Below the pieces are notes generated by a model that did no database searches, was not told where the DNA came from, and worked only from the letters and a program-made list of their open reading frames with translations. This document shows positions 7,910 through 16,946 of a DNA stretch of 64,000 nt, piece by piece; the first letter of the stretch is position 1; each line of letters starts with the position of its first letter. Location of the stretch: positions 1 through 64,000 of the forward strand of contig JAQWNC010000014.1 in assembly GCA_029246505.1 (NCBI GenBank). Reading direction: 5' to 3'. Source of the DNA: Arenicellaceae bacterium. GTDB taxonomy: Bacteria; Pseudomonadota; Gammaproteobacteria; Arenicellales; Arenicellaceae. A program made the translations under genes and the position numbers.

Positions 7910-8030
7910 CCAATGCAAGCAGCCTGCTTACTTCGTTCGCCGGATACAGCTTTCGTTGTGCTCCTGTAGTAGGCGTTATGTATTTCGAACGACGCGAATC
8001 TAACGACTGACCGCTTAGGGCAATTAGTAG

Positions 8031-8074
8031 TCATTCGTTCAATGGAACATATGCTTTATACTTCCTATACTTGT
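8031..8074 (+). promoter_or_regulatory. Dispersed promoter-like repeat, copy A (rluE)
   Basis: TTCGTT, a 17-base spacer (CAATGGAACATATGCTT) and TATACT at 8057-8062, followed by TCCTATACTTG. It shares a 22-base core with copy B 650 bases downstream. The rluE start codon at 8073 lies only about 11 bases after TATACT, so if this is the promoter the transcript is nearly leaderless. Confidence 0.6.
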
Positions 8075-8636
8075 GTTGATTCTTCTGAACAAACCGTTCC
8101 ATGTCCTGAGTCAGTTTACTGGCTCTGACAATCGGGTCACCCTGGCAGACTTCGTATCTACAAAAGGTGTTTATCCTGCGGGCAGGCTCGACTACGACAG
8201 CGAAGGTCTGTTACTCCTCACGGATAATGGCCATCTGCAGGCTCGCATTAGCCATCCCAGCTCAAAATTAGCAAAAGTTTACCGTGTACAGGTTGAAGGT
8301 ACCGCCAACCAGAGCCATGTGGCCAGGTTGCGTGCCGGTTGCCAGTTGAAAGACGGTCAAGCCAAAGCCGTTTCTGCCCGATTGATCGAAGAACCCGGGA
8401 ATCTCTGGCCCAGGTCGCTACCAATACGTGAACGAAAATCAATACCAACAAGCTGGACCGAGGTCACTATTAGCGAAGGGCGTAACAGGCAAGTGCGGCG
8501 AATGACCGCCGCCATCGGCCTGCCAACCCTACGCCTTATTCGAGTCGGTATCGGTCCGTGGACGCTTGCTGGTCTGAATCCCGGAGAGACCCGAATAATC
8601 CAGGACGAGGACGCCTGGCGTCAAATTAAATCCTGA
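8073..8636 (+). CDS. rluE: 23S rRNA pseudouridine synthase RluE-like
   Basis: A 187-residue enzyme of the RsuA/RluB/E/F family that isomerises a uridine in 23S rRNA (U2457 in E. coli). The catalytic motif GRLDYDSEGLLLLT is at 37-50 with Asp40 as nucleophile. KPFHVLSQF opens the protein, and V-T-I-S-E-G-R-N-R-Q-V-R-R-M and LIRVGIGP follow, all family hallmarks. There is no S4 domain, as in RluE. The GTG start at 8073 is the only start that keeps the N-terminal L-N-K-P motif, and it lacks a clear ribosome-binding site. Confidence 0.92.
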   Translation: MLILLNKPFHVLSQFTGSDNRVTLADFVSTKGVYPAGRLDYDSEGLLLLTDNGHLQARISHPSSKLAKVYRVQVEGTANQSHVARLRAGCQLKDGQAKAVSARLIEEPGNLWPRSLPIRERKSIPTSWTEVTISEGRNRQVRRMTAAIGLPTLRLIRVGIGPWTLAGLNPGETRIIQDEDAWRQIKS

Positions 8637-8665
8637 ACCTTTGAACCGGTAGGTTTCTAACGCTT

Positions 8666-8724
8666 ACAGACTTTTAGAAGCACGTCTCGATTAATGGAAC
8701 ATATGCTTTATACTGCATGTATTT
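8666..8724 (+). promoter_or_regulatory. Dispersed promoter-like repeat, copy B (roxA)
   Basis: ACAGACTTTTAGAAGCACG leads into CTCGAT, a 17-base spacer and TATACT at 8709-8714, about 60 bases before the roxA start. It matches copy A over AATGGAACATATGCTTTATACT and copy E over its left arm. Confidence 0.65.
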
Positions 8725-8775
8725 CATTGGCTGGCAGGCGAACGCCATTTAACATTAGCTCGCTGTATTCCACTT

Positions 8776-9924
8776 ATGGTCAGTTTAAACAACTTTGACA
8801 CGGAGAAGTTCCTTCGCAACAATTGGCAAAAAAGACCACTGCTGATTCGTCAAGGGCTAGATAATACTGAGGCGTTCATCAGCTTTGATGAACTGGCAGG
8901 CCTAGCCTGTGAACCGGAGATGGAATCGCGCCTGGTCAGCTATCAGCAGCAACAGTGGTATCTGCGCCATGGACCGTTTTCTAAAAGCGATTTCAGCCAG
9001 CTTCCTAATAGTCACTGGACTCTGCTGGTTCAGGCCGTTGATCACGTCAGCCCCGCAATATTCGAGCTGATGGACAGCTTTCGTTTTATCCCCAACTGGC
9101 GACTTGATGACATTATGGTTAGTTATGCCTGTAAGGGGGGGGGCGTCGGCCCACATTTTGATAACTACGACGTATTCCTGGTGCAGACCAGCGGCCAGCG
9201 GGAATGGCAGCTTGGCCCGCGTTGCGACGAAAGTAATCCACTGCTTGATCACCCCGATTTGTTATTACTCGACAATTTTGAGTGCCAACAACGCTTTGTG
9301 CTTAATCCCGGTGACATTCTTTACATCCCTCCCCGTTACAGTCACTGGGGAATTGCCAAAGACAATAACTGTATCACCTGCTCTGTTGGCTTTCGGGCAC
9401 CGGCATTGGCCGACATCATCGTAGAGTACGCTGAGCACCTTGGCCAGGGCTTAACATCACAGCAACGTTTTCAGGATCAAAGGCGACAATTACAGGACAA
9501 TCCAGGCGAAATTAGCCACCATGTGATTGATCAACTCCGGAGCCTTATTGTGAAGACTGTAGATGACCAAAACGCTCTGGAAAGCTGGTTTGGCAAGTAT
9601 ATGACTCAGGCTAAATATGAGCATGATACCGATGAAATTATCGAGACGGAACAGGGGATGACAGAGAAATTGCTAGCTGGACATCCTGTGTTTAGGGATC
9701 CCTCCACGCGCTTAGCGTATATTGCCGGGTACGAGCAGACGCAATTTTTTTGCAACGGTCTTTGCTGGCAACTTGACAGCCGCTACGTAGCCCTTGCAAA
9801 ATTACTCGGCGGCCAGACGGTGTTTAGTGCTGAAGATTTCACCGAGTGGCTTGGATTGAGCCATAGCCGAAAGCTGTTGATAGCTATGTTTGAAAAGGGA
9901 CAGTTATATTTTAATGGCGGTTGA
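8776..9924 (+). CDS. roxA: 50S ribosomal protein L16 arginine hydroxylase
   Basis: A 382-residue cupin/JmjC-type 2-oxoglutarate and Fe(II) oxygenase of the RoxA/YcfD family, which hydroxylates an arginine of ribosomal protein L16 in the cytoplasm. The iron-binding triad is visible as H127-x-D129 in GPHFDNYDVFLVQ and His190 in PPRYSHWG. The N-terminal W-Q-K-R-P-L-L-I motif and the C-terminal winged-helix region (residues about 270-380) are typical, and the length matches the family. The GGGGGGGGG run at 9131-9139 encodes the glycines before the iron motif and is in frame. It has its own promoter-like repeat. Confidence 0.93.
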   Translation: MVSLNNFDTEKFLRNNWQKRPLLIRQGLDNTEAFISFDELAGLACEPEMESRLVSYQQQQWYLRHGPFSKSDFSQLPNSHWTLLVQAVDHVSPAIFELMDSFRFIPNWRLDDIMVSYACKGGGVGPHFDNYDVFLVQTSGQREWQLGPRCDESNPLLDHPDLLLLDNFECQQRFVLNPGDILYIPPRYSHWGIAKDNNCITCSVGFRAPALADIIVEYAEHLGQGLTSQQRFQDQRRQLQDNPGEISHHVIDQLRSLIVKTVDDQNALESWFGKYMTQAKYEHDTDEIIETEQGMTEKLLAGHPVFRDPSTRLAYIAGYEQTQFFCNGLCWQLDSRYVALAKLLGGQTVFSAEDFTEWLGLSHSRKLLIAMFEKGQLYFNGG

Positions 9925-9978
9925 GCGCGCCGACTGGGACAATGAGTTGCCGCTAATTAGTTTGCGATAAATGGATGA

Positions 9979-10176
9979 TTGCGTTCGGTTGCGTCTATGG
10001 CCGACCGTGTGCTCAACTGCGCATCGCGAGTGGATATCGATAGTGTTTGGATCAGTGGTCAAGCGAAAAAGAGTAATGGCAAGATGATTGGTATTGATGG
10101 GGGTGACCAAAGGGCGCAGGTCGCGCTGGCTCATGCACGTTTCGGGCCGCTGGGCGACACCATCACCTTTACCTGA
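9979..10176 (+). pseudogene. Amidohydrolase C-terminal remnant
   Basis: A short frame reads NCASRVDIDSVWISGQ, then AKKSNGKMIGID, then AHARFG. This resembles the end of cytosine-deaminase-like amidohydrolases (V-D-x-V-W-V-D-G-x-x-x-K-x-G-K-L-x-x-x-D). No metal-binding motifs or upstream coding region remain. The rest of 9925-10429 shows no gene apart from the ggt leader. Confidence 0.4.
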
Positions 10177-10429
10177 TCTACGAGGATGCTTTTGCCGACT
10201 TTACGATCAGAAGCTGTGCACTTGAGAGGCTCTCAATAGTCAATTCATGGATGAGTAATCGTTGATGAATAATTTATAAATGATGAATTAGTCAGTAAGC
10301 ACCAATCTCAATTGTCACTGGCCCATTTATGTATGGTGTTAGTTCAACTTGATAGTTCAATCTATCAAAGCAGACCTTTGCCAGAATTAGTCTTATACTC
10401 TTTGTACAACTGATTTTAGAGGAATTTGT

Positions 10430-12220
10430 ATGATGGGTTTAGAAACTATAAATGGTACTTCTGAGAATAATAAGCCAGCTTTCCTAATCCGCTCGGCTTC
10501 ATTCAAGCTTGCACTAACACTAGTTATTTCATTAGGCGTGGCGTGCACACGTGAACAGCAAGCCACTGATGTAGCTTCGACTTTTACTACCACAAGCTAC
10601 GCGACTCAGAATCGACCGGATATCAGAGGAATGCAGGGCGCTGTGTCATCAGATCATCCCTTAGCGACTCAAGCTGGCCTACGAGTTTTGCATGAGGGCG
10701 GCAATGCTACTGATGCGATTATCGCTATGGCTGGGGTTTTAGCGGTAGTCAGGCCGCATATGAATGGTATTGGTGGCGATGCCTTCGGCATTTTTTATGA
10801 CGGCGAAACAAAAGAAGTTACCGCACTTAATGCTAGTGGCAGAGCAGGTGAGCTTGCGACACCAGAGTTTTTTCAGGCAGCAGATGTAACTCAAATTCCG
10901 GGAACCGGAGGTCTTTCGGTATCGGTACCCGGCACAGTGGCCGGCTGGGTAGATGCTCATGCACGCTACGGCACAAAGGATTTTCAATCCTTGTTGGTAC
11001 CCGCAGTCAATTACGCAAAATATGGCTTTGCCGTATCGACGCGGTTGGCAATGGATTTCGAACAACAGGGTGGCTCCCTCAATCAGGCTGGAAATAATCT
11101 CTATCTGCCGGGGGGTTCGCCACCAGCGGTTGGCTCATTACTTATTAATGAAGCATTGGCAGTATCGTTAGAAACGGTTGCCCGTGAAGGTAAGGCTGGC
11201 TATTACAATGGTACTATTGGCGAACAGCTCGCCGCCTTTGTAGCCGAGCAAGGTGGCTACCTACGAGCAAATGATTTTGCTAACCACACTTCTACCTGGG
11301 TAGATCCGCTGCGAGGTGATTATCTCGGTAACACGTTTCTGGTCATGCCGCCTAGCACTCAAGGGGTGTCACAGCTTGCACTGATGGAAATGTCGAAGCA
11401 TCACCCACTTGAATCTTTAGGGCATAACAGCGCTGACTATTTACACACCTTAATTGAACTGAAGAAACTCGCCTTCGCCGACCGCGATCGGTGGGTTGCC
11501 GACCCTGAGTACGCCGAGGTGCCTGTTTCTCAGTTGCTCGATACAGATTACTTGCGTGAGCGTTCCAGTTTGGTTAATTCGGTTCAGGCAGCGGAATCAG
11601 TTGAACCAGGGTTCGATAATTTAGATTTCTCAAACTCTGATAAGGACAGAGACGATGCTGGTGATACTGTTTACCTGACGGCAGTAGACCAATGGGGCAA
11701 CGCGGTAAGTTGGATTCAAAGTAATTTTTCTGGATTCGGCTCTGGTCTGCTGGAAAATCAGACTGGAATTTTGTTACACAATCGTGGTGCATTGTTCTCA
11801 CTTGAGGCCGGACACCCCAATGAAGTGGCACCCGGTAAACGGCCCTATCATACCCTGTCGCCACTCATGGCGCTCTACCCTGATGGCGGTTTTGCATTGA
11901 CCCTGGGTACGCCCGGGGGAGACAGTCAATTACAGTCGTTGTTGCAGATCACGCACAACATGTTGATATTTAGAATGACACCACAGCAAGCCATCGAAGC
12001 ACCGCGTTTTCGATCATTAGGCGGAGTTTCAGTTGCCATCGAAGATCGCGTTAAACTCGAGGTGCTCTTAGAACTGGAGTCATTAGGGCACAGTTTACAA
12101 GTAATTCCGGGTTGGACCTCCACATTCGGAGGAGCACAAATGATCGTCTATGATCCAGAGACAAAAGTCCTTACTGCAGCCGCGGACCCTAGACGCGAGG
12201 CCTATACACTGGCCTATTAG
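10430..12220 (+). CDS. ggt: Gamma-glutamyltransferase, lipoprotein type
   Basis: A 596-residue N-terminal-nucleophile hydrolase that cleaves gamma-glutamyl bonds, for example in glutathione, outside the cytoplasm. The leader ends in the lipobox LGVAC with Cys39 as the lipidated residue. The large-subunit motif VSSDHPLATQAGLRVL is at 72-86 and DAIIAM at 95-100. The self-cleavage nucleophile is most likely Thr413 in GDTVYLTAVD, where the family usually has T-T-H-x-S-V-V-D. L-S-P-L-M-A-L and GTPGGDSQLQSLLQ follow in the small subunit. GAGGAA precedes the paired ATGs. It is a single-gene unit and fits the sulfur and thiol theme. Confidence 0.93.
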   Translation: MMGLETINGTSENNKPAFLIRSASFKLALTLVISLGVACTREQQATDVASTFTTTSYATQNRPDIRGMQGAVSSDHPLATQAGLRVLHEGGNATDAIIAMAGVLAVVRPHMNGIGGDAFGIFYDGETKEVTALNASGRAGELATPEFFQAADVTQIPGTGGLSVSVPGTVAGWVDAHARYGTKDFQSLLVPAVNYAKYGFAVSTRLAMDFEQQGGSLNQAGNNLYLPGGSPPAVGSLLINEALAVSLETVAREGKAGYYNGTIGEQLAAFVAEQGGYLRANDFANHTSTWVDPLRGDYLGNTFLVMPPSTQGVSQLALMEMSKHHPLESLGHNSADYLHTLIELKKLAFADRDRWVADPEYAEVPVSQLLDTDYLRERSSLVNSVQAAESVEPGFDNLDFSNSDKDRDDAGDTVYLTAVDQWGNAVSWIQSNFSGFGSGLLENQTGILLHNRGALFSLEAGHPNEVAPGKRPYHTLSPLMALYPDGGFALTLGTPGGDSQLQSLLQITHNMLIFRMTPQQAIEAPRFRSLGGVSVAIEDRVKLEVLLELESLGHSLQVIPGWTSTFGGAQMIVYDPETKVLTAAADPRREAYTLAY

Positions 12221-12890
12221 AATTTTTAGTTGATGAAAATAGGAATACGCAAATACTAAGCTATTGGGCAGCGGGGCTAATACCTTCACCTAGTCCACTC
12301 TCTTCAATCAATCGTACAGCACAGATACGTAATTGTTACCTTATAAAGCGCTCAGCGTAATCGCAGCCCGGCTGCTCGTTTATCCTCTAATGCAAACACC
12401 ACTGGGGTAAAACCCAAACGTTCAGTGATCATATGCGACCCAGGCAACTGTTTGCTAGAGCGCACAAGAAATACGTGATTGACCTCTAATGCCGGGGTCG
12501 TGTAGATCAAACTATTCACACCGGGGCGTTCAAAATAAGACATCATCAAAACATCCATTCGTTTTGACCAAGGGTGGTAAGTAAATCTTCAGGGCTGTCG
12601 ATGTTGTAGGCCACGTATGGCATTTCGAATTGACTGGATGCCGTTCGGCAGACGCGATGCCTCCAGTATCGGCATGGGTGGAATTCAATATTTCATACAC
12701 GAAATGACCCTTGAGAAGATGATGGTGATCAAGGGTGATCTTCTTTAATCACCAGGCAGCGATGAATTAACCCAGGTCTGGCATCACAACAGCAGCACAC
12801 CTGAAGTGCATCCAGAGTTACAACTAGTTGCTAGTTTCCAGATATAAGCTTCTAGGTGTTAGTTTCTGGGCGGTAAGATTCAGGGGTTTA
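12221..12890. other. Gene-poor stretch with relic coding text on both strands
   Basis: No intact gene is visible. On the plus strand 12674-12847 reads GGIQYFIHEMTLEKMMVIKG, a TAA at 12746-12748, then GSDELTQVWHHNSS to a second TAA, which looks like a decayed protein C-terminus. On the minus strand, short frames between about 12350 and 12642 (MPYVAYNIDSPEDLLTTLGQ and ITERLGFTPVVFAL) also look protein-like. I recognise neither family. AGAAGAT and ATCTTCT form a 7-bp inverted repeat near 12714-12743. Confidence 0.35.
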
Positions 12891-13940
12891 TTAAAGCTCA
12901 GTGGAGGACCATGAGCCCGGTGTTTCCACACAGTTATAGGGTTTTATTATCTCGCCAGGCAGCCAACCCCATGCAGAGTACTGGCTTACCGGCTGAGTAA
13001 ATATTACTGAATCAGTTACGGTCATTTCGTAATCTAATCTACTCTCATCAGCGTTTATGATAAACCGCTCATCTACGATGGCCTCAGGGCTAAGTTTTAT
13101 TCCTGCTATACCAAAGTAGCGTGCACGTATGTGCGTTGTTTTTACAACGAGGGCACCATCTTCCCAATGACCCGTGGAATAACCCATCATGGATGGAGTT
13201 ATCTCTTTTTCAGATCGATCATCAGTTAGTTGAATAATGCGTTCGAGGTCGAATTCTTCTATGCGAAGTCGAATCTGTTCCCCTTCATCAACAAATTCAA
13301 CGGGCCAGTTGTTGTCCATGGTTCTTGGCATACCCTTTGGCAGGCAACTAGTGTCGATATCGACCCGTGGGTCCCACACAGCAACCACTTCTTGACCGGC
13401 TGGCGTAAGAGGATAATCGTCTAGCCAGAAATCGCCGAGCCCGGAGGTAGCCGCTCGGCTCCAGACACGAAAAATACCGTTAGCTGTCGCTTCGGCGGCA
13501 CTAATCGCCTGCTCGCTAAATGGTTTAAGTACACGTTCGATCGTGTCCTCGGACCATCTAGGTGGTAATCCGGTATGTAGCAAAACTTCGCGGCCATCCG
13601 GCAGTAGCACATGGCTAACTTCCATAACATTTTCTTTAAATTTCGAAGGCGGGCCGGCAACCTTTACGTGGGTGCCTACAGATAATACGCCAGCGCTTAT
13701 TCCGTATCGCTCCAGCACACTCGGAGGGGTTGTCTCCATCTCCCAAAGTGCACCTCCATATTCGGCATCTGCCTGCATCCAATAGCGTACATGAGGGTGT
13801 CGCCACTGAACGCGCGTTATTTCACCCTCTACTTCGATCACCTGGTTCATATCGAAAAACGCTTGCCTGGAATGATGTGCCGAAACGCCGAGCGATGTAA
13901 TCGATATTATGAAGAGTATTACTGTCAATAGTTTGGTCAC
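12891..13940 (-). CDS. Fused DUF6152 plus GHWEDG-domain secreted protein
   Basis: A 349-residue exported protein. The signal peptide ends before HHS (22-24). Residues 22 to about 125 form a DUF6152 domain (I-E-V-E-G-E-I, HPHVRYW, W-E-M-E, V-K-V-A-G-P-P). The C-terminal half carries R-L-R-I-E-E-F and TGHWEDGALVVKT, the equivalent of the GHWDGDTLVV signature. Y-E-M-T-V-T-D-S-V-I-F-T-Q-P-V and a terminal Y-N-C-V-E follow. It thus joins in one chain the two domains that are separate genes at 2490/2897. It stands alone between relics and a divergent cytochrome b561 gene. Function unknown; periplasmic location is predicted. Confidence 0.8.
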   Translation of the reverse strand: MTKLLTVILFIISITSLGVSAHHSRQAFFDMNQVIEVEGEITRVQWRHPHVRYWMQADAEYGGALWEMETTPPSVLERYGISAGVLSVGTHVKVAGPPSKFKENVMEVSHVLLPDGREVLLHTGLPPRWSEDTIERVLKPFSEQAISAAEATANGIFRVWSRAATSGLGDFWLDDYPLTPAGQEVVAVWDPRVDIDTSCLPKGMPRTMDNNWPVEFVDEGEQIRLRIEEFDLERIIQLTDDRSEKEITPSMMGYSTGHWEDGALVVKTTHIRARYFGIAGIKLSPEAIVDERFIINADESRLDYEMTVTDSVIFTQPVSQYSAWGWLPGEIIKPYNCVETPGSWSSTEL

Positions 13941-14253
13941 GTTTACTCCTACCTAATAGCTGTTTGAGAATATGTCAGAGTCTTATATCCTATTGGTTAG
14001 ATTCTAATTTAAGAAATATTTACCCAAGGTTCTACCCCGTTATCTTGGCAAGTTAAACCCATATCAAAATTTGTGCAATGAGAATTTATCGCATATTTTC
14101 AGCCTAGTCAGTTAGGAAAATTGTTTTAAGGTACTTATACTTATGTTTACAGCAATCTACCGCTAGGCCTAATGACAGCGACATAGAGTGAGATTAGGCT
14201 GTAAGAACAAGAGTACAAAATAATCAACGTGCCAATTAAAATACCTTTCGGGG
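13941..14253. promoter_or_regulatory. Divergent intergenic region, no gene
   Basis: This 313-base AT-rich interval separates the divergently read fused DUF6152 gene and the cytochrome b561 gene, so it must hold both promoters. ACTTATACTTATG around 14131-14143 is a plausible -10 region for the plus strand. I see no open frame of coding character and no hairpin terminator. Confidence 0.4.
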
Positions 14254-14850
14254 ATGACAAGAATGATTCGCAATACCACAACAAGCTACGGTAGCATCGC
14301 CAAATGGGTGCATTGGCTGATGGCATTTTTAATTCTTATTTCTTATGTCAGCATCTACTACCTGCATTGGATGCTGAATGACGAAGGACCGCTAAGAAGC
14401 CCGATTATTCAATTACACAAGGGGATTGGTTTTAGCATACTGTTATTCGTCGCTCTACGGCTTTATTGGCGGGCTAGTAATCCTGACCCTAAGCTGCCAA
14501 GTAGTATGCCCGGGTGGCAAGTCAAGGCAGCTAGCATGAGTCATTTTATACTGTATTTCATGCTAATCGTAACGCCGATTTCAGGCTACCTTGGCAATAC
14601 TTCTGGCGTAGATTATGGGTTGTTTCATGTTGCGTCATTATCACAAGTGTCAATTTTTACCGACATGTTAGGTCAATTTGGGCTTACCTACGAAGAGTTT
14701 GAAATACCGTTTGATTTCTTTCATTACGAGATTGCTGGGCCGTTAATATTCTGGATGGTGATCGCTTTACATGCTAGTGCAGGGCTATACCATCACTTCG
14801 TTGAAAAAGATGACGTGCTAAAACGGATGCTTCCGGAAAAATCAGACTAG
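14254..14850 (+). CDS. Cytochrome b561 family protein (CybB-like)
   Basis: A 198-residue inner-membrane di-heme electron carrier with four transmembrane helices (about residues 20-38, 55-72, 95-113, 160-180). Candidate axial heme ligands are His20 in KWVHW, His55 in QLHKG, His157 or His173 in ALHASAG. Members pass electrons from quinol to periplasmic or membrane acceptors such as superoxide. Start: ATG 14254 or ATG 14263, the latter better spaced from a GGGG box. A small hairpin follows at 14890. The DUF1330 gene downstream may be co-transcribed. Confidence 0.88.
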   Translation: MTRMIRNTTTSYGSIAKWVHWLMAFLILISYVSIYYLHWMLNDEGPLRSPIIQLHKGIGFSILLFVALRLYWRASNPDPKLPSSMPGWQVKAASMSHFILYFMLIVTPISGYLGNTSGVDYGLFHVASLSQVSIFTDMLGQFGLTYEEFEIPFDFFHYEIAGPLIFWMVIALHASAGLYHHFVEKDDVLKRMLPEKSD

Positions 14851-14889
14851 AAGGTTATGAAGACAAGTCGGGTACTTGATAAAGTGATG

Positions 14890-14905
14890 CCTTCGACTTC
14901 GAAGG
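14890..14905 (+). terminator. Short hairpin after cytochrome b561 gene
   Basis: CCTTCGA, CT, TCGAAGG forms a perfect 7-bp stem about 40 bases after the stop. No long T tract follows, so termination strength is uncertain. Confidence 0.35.
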
Positions 14906-14931
14906 TTGATTAAATATAGGAGAACCAAAAC

Positions 14932-15228
14932 ATTACTTATTACTCAGTTATAGCGGTAACACCTACCAACTCAGATTGGATTCCGGGTCATATCGAACCC
15001 ACCACGGCTCTTGTCGCTAAGCATAGCGGAAAGTACTTCGCTAGAATGGCCCGCCACGAACGCCTTGAAGGTGAAGACGATGGTTTACGAGTTATTATCG
15101 AATGGCCACCTAGAGATGCAGCTCCAGCCTTTATTAGCGACCCAGGTTACGCACCGTATCTGAAAGCACGAACCGCCGGATCTAATAGTCATCACTTCCT
15201 AATGGAAGGTAAGGACGATTTTGTGTGA
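14932..15228 (+). CDS. DUF1330 family protein with an ATT start codon
   Basis: The frame from ATT 14932 to TGA 15228 gives 98 residues reading (M)TYYSVIAVTPTNSDW, PTTALVAKHSGKYFAR, HERLEGEDDGLRVIIEWP and SDPGYAPYLKAR. This matches DUF1330, small dimeric alpha/beta-barrel proteins (ferredoxin-like fold) of uncertain function. AGGAGA at 14918-14923 sits eight bases before the ATT, where an ATG would be expected, and the T-Y-Y-x-V-I opening is the usual family start. Starting at the first downstream ATG (15046) would delete the first third. Either a rare ATT start is used or the start codon has mutated. Confidence 0.7.
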   Translation: MTYYSVIAVTPTNSDWIPGHIEPTTALVAKHSGKYFARMARHERLEGEDDGLRVIIEWPPRDAAPAFISDPGYAPYLKARTAGSNSHHFLMEGKDDFV

Positions 15229-15464
15229 AACCAGAAGTTACAAGTTAATGCTGTATAAAATTCCTATAATCATCGATGTCTGTTGTAGACTTAGTGGTGT
15301 AAATGATTTGAAGCCAGTTATTCAGGTCGAATCGATGACTGATCTTTTTCTATATTCATTCAGCTGTCGAAATAGTTGAGAGTCATAGTAGTTGAGGTTC
15401 ATGCTCCGACTAGAAAATTTTTATTTTATACTAATTATACTTTTAAAAAATAATAGGAGGGTCC

Positions 15465-16946
15465 ATGCTCCCAGCGATGCTTTTCAGATCTACATTTTCA
15501 TTGTTTATAGTTTTTGCCGGTTTATTATTCGGCCTTATTAGCGGCGTGAACGCGCAAACGACAGATTATGATCCGTATCAGGAAGATGCTGAGAATATGC
15601 GCTTGGTCGGTTATAACGATCTGCAAGGTCGTAGTGGTTATCATCCGGTAATACAGCAGCAGGGAGGAAGATGGATTGCTTATATCGGGCACCACGCTGG
15701 AGCTGCGCAGAACCCTCTCTCGGGTAGAGGAGAGGGTAATGGTACTTCTATCGTTGATGTCACTGACCCGTCTAATCCTCAGTATTTAAACCATATCCCA
15801 GGTATTCCGGGAATAGGCGAGCCGCTTGATGATAGCGAGGCGCAAATGGTTCGGACCTGTGCCGGTAGCGATTTACCTAACGGCGTGGATGGTGCGTTCT
15901 ATCTATTACGAGCAGTCGGCACGCGAGGACATCAGATCTATGATGTGAGCACGCCTGAGGAGCCAGAATTAGTTGCCGCGATGCAGGGAGAGGGCCTTGT
16001 TGATACGCATAAAAACTGGTGGGAGTGCGACACAGGTATCGCTTACCTGGTTTCTGGTGCTGAGGGTTGGGCAACCAGACGTATGACACAAGTTTACGAT
16101 CTTTCTAATCCGGCTGAGCCACGCTTTATTCGCAATTTTGGTTTGCCAGGGCAGCAACCTGGAGCGCCAAATCATGAAGAAATGGGTAAGCATGATCTGC
16201 ATGGACCTATCGCTGTAGGCAATCGAATCTATTTCGGTTACGGAACTTTTCTGGATGGGGTTATTCAGATCATAGATCGCGAAAAGCTGATACGCGGTAA
16301 TCCGGCAGTAGAAAATCCATTAGAACCAACCGATGAGAATCTTGAGTACCCTGTTATTACTACGATGTATACTGGGCCGCGACTGGGTGCACATACAACG
16401 TTCCCTGTTTTCGGGATTGATGTGCCAGAGTTTGCCGACAATACTGAAGGTCGTACACGCGATATGCTTCTGGTTGTTGGGGAATCTCTGCGTAACGAGT
16501 GTACCGAGAATCGACAGATGATGTACATGGTAGATATCACTGACGAGACCAAGCCGTGGCCAGTTGGAAACTTTCAGGTTCCTGAAGAAAGCGGAAATTT
16601 CTGCGAGCGAGGAGGGCGGTTCGGTACGCATTCTTCGAATGAAAGTACGACCCCAATTTACTACGGTAAAATCGTGTTTCTTGCCTACTTTAATGGTGGC
16701 GTTAGAGCGGTAGATATACGTGACCCTTGGGAGCCTAAAGAAATCGGTTACTACATTCCACCGATCAACGAGAATACAACTGATCGTTGCCTTACTGTAG
16801 ACGGTGTCGAACAGTGTAAAAAAGCGATTCAAACGAATAATCTTGAAGTCGATGATCGAGGCTATGTTTACGCTATTGATCGAGCGAATTCAGGGCTACA
16901 TATTATTGAGTTGACGGGTTCTGCTCGGGCTATCGCCAATTTTTAG
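15465..16946 (+). CDS. Secreted LVIVD-repeat protein
   Basis: A 493-residue exported protein with a signal peptide (cleavage near VNAQ, residues 28-31) and repeated beta-propeller-like units of the LVIVD type: GTSIVDVTDPSNPQYL, QIYDVSTPEEPELV, QVYDLSNPAEPRFI, YMVDITDETKPWPV and AVDIRDPWEPKEIG. Each has D-x-S/T-x-P-x-x-P. Several His-rich loops (GHHAG, GKHDLHGP, GAHTT) could bind metal. AGGAGG lies four bases before the ATG. The next gene starts at the last base of its TAG stop, so the two are translationally coupled. Neighbouring multicopper oxidase and TolC-like genes suggest a role in an exported redox or metal-handling system. Confidence 0.82.
   Translation: MLPAMLFRSTFSLFIVFAGLLFGLISGVNAQTTDYDPYQEDAENMRLVGYNDLQGRSGYHPVIQQQGGRWIAYIGHHAGAAQNPLSGRGEGNGTSIVDVTDPSNPQYLNHIPGIPGIGEPLDDSEAQMVRTCAGSDLPNGVDGAFYLLRAVGTRGHQIYDVSTPEEPELVAAMQGEGLVDTHKNWWECDTGIAYLVSGAEGWATRRMTQVYDLSNPAEPRFIRNFGLPGQQPGAPNHEEMGKHDLHGPIAVGNRIYFGYGTFLDGVIQIIDREKLIRGNPAVENPLEPTDENLEYPVITTMYTGPRLGAHTTFPVFGIDVPEFADNTEGRTRDMLLVVGESLRNECTENRQMMYMVDITDETKPWPVGNFQVPEESGNFCERGGRFGTHSSNESTTPIYYGKIVFLAYFNGGVRAVDIRDPWEPKEIGYYIPPINENTTDRCLTVDGVEQCKKAIQTNNLEVDDRGYVYAIDRANSGLHIIELTGSARAIANF

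Noticed and set aside
9130-9140. Nine-G run in roxA as a frameshift or phase-variation site
   Set aside because: The run is in frame, encodes the expected glycines before the iron-binding motif, and the full-length protein matches the family on both sides.
16320-16832. A 170-codon minus-strand frame inside the LVIVD gene
   Set aside because: The plus strand encodes an unmistakable repeat protein with signal peptide and ribosome-binding site; the antisense frame has no motif, leader or conserved text.
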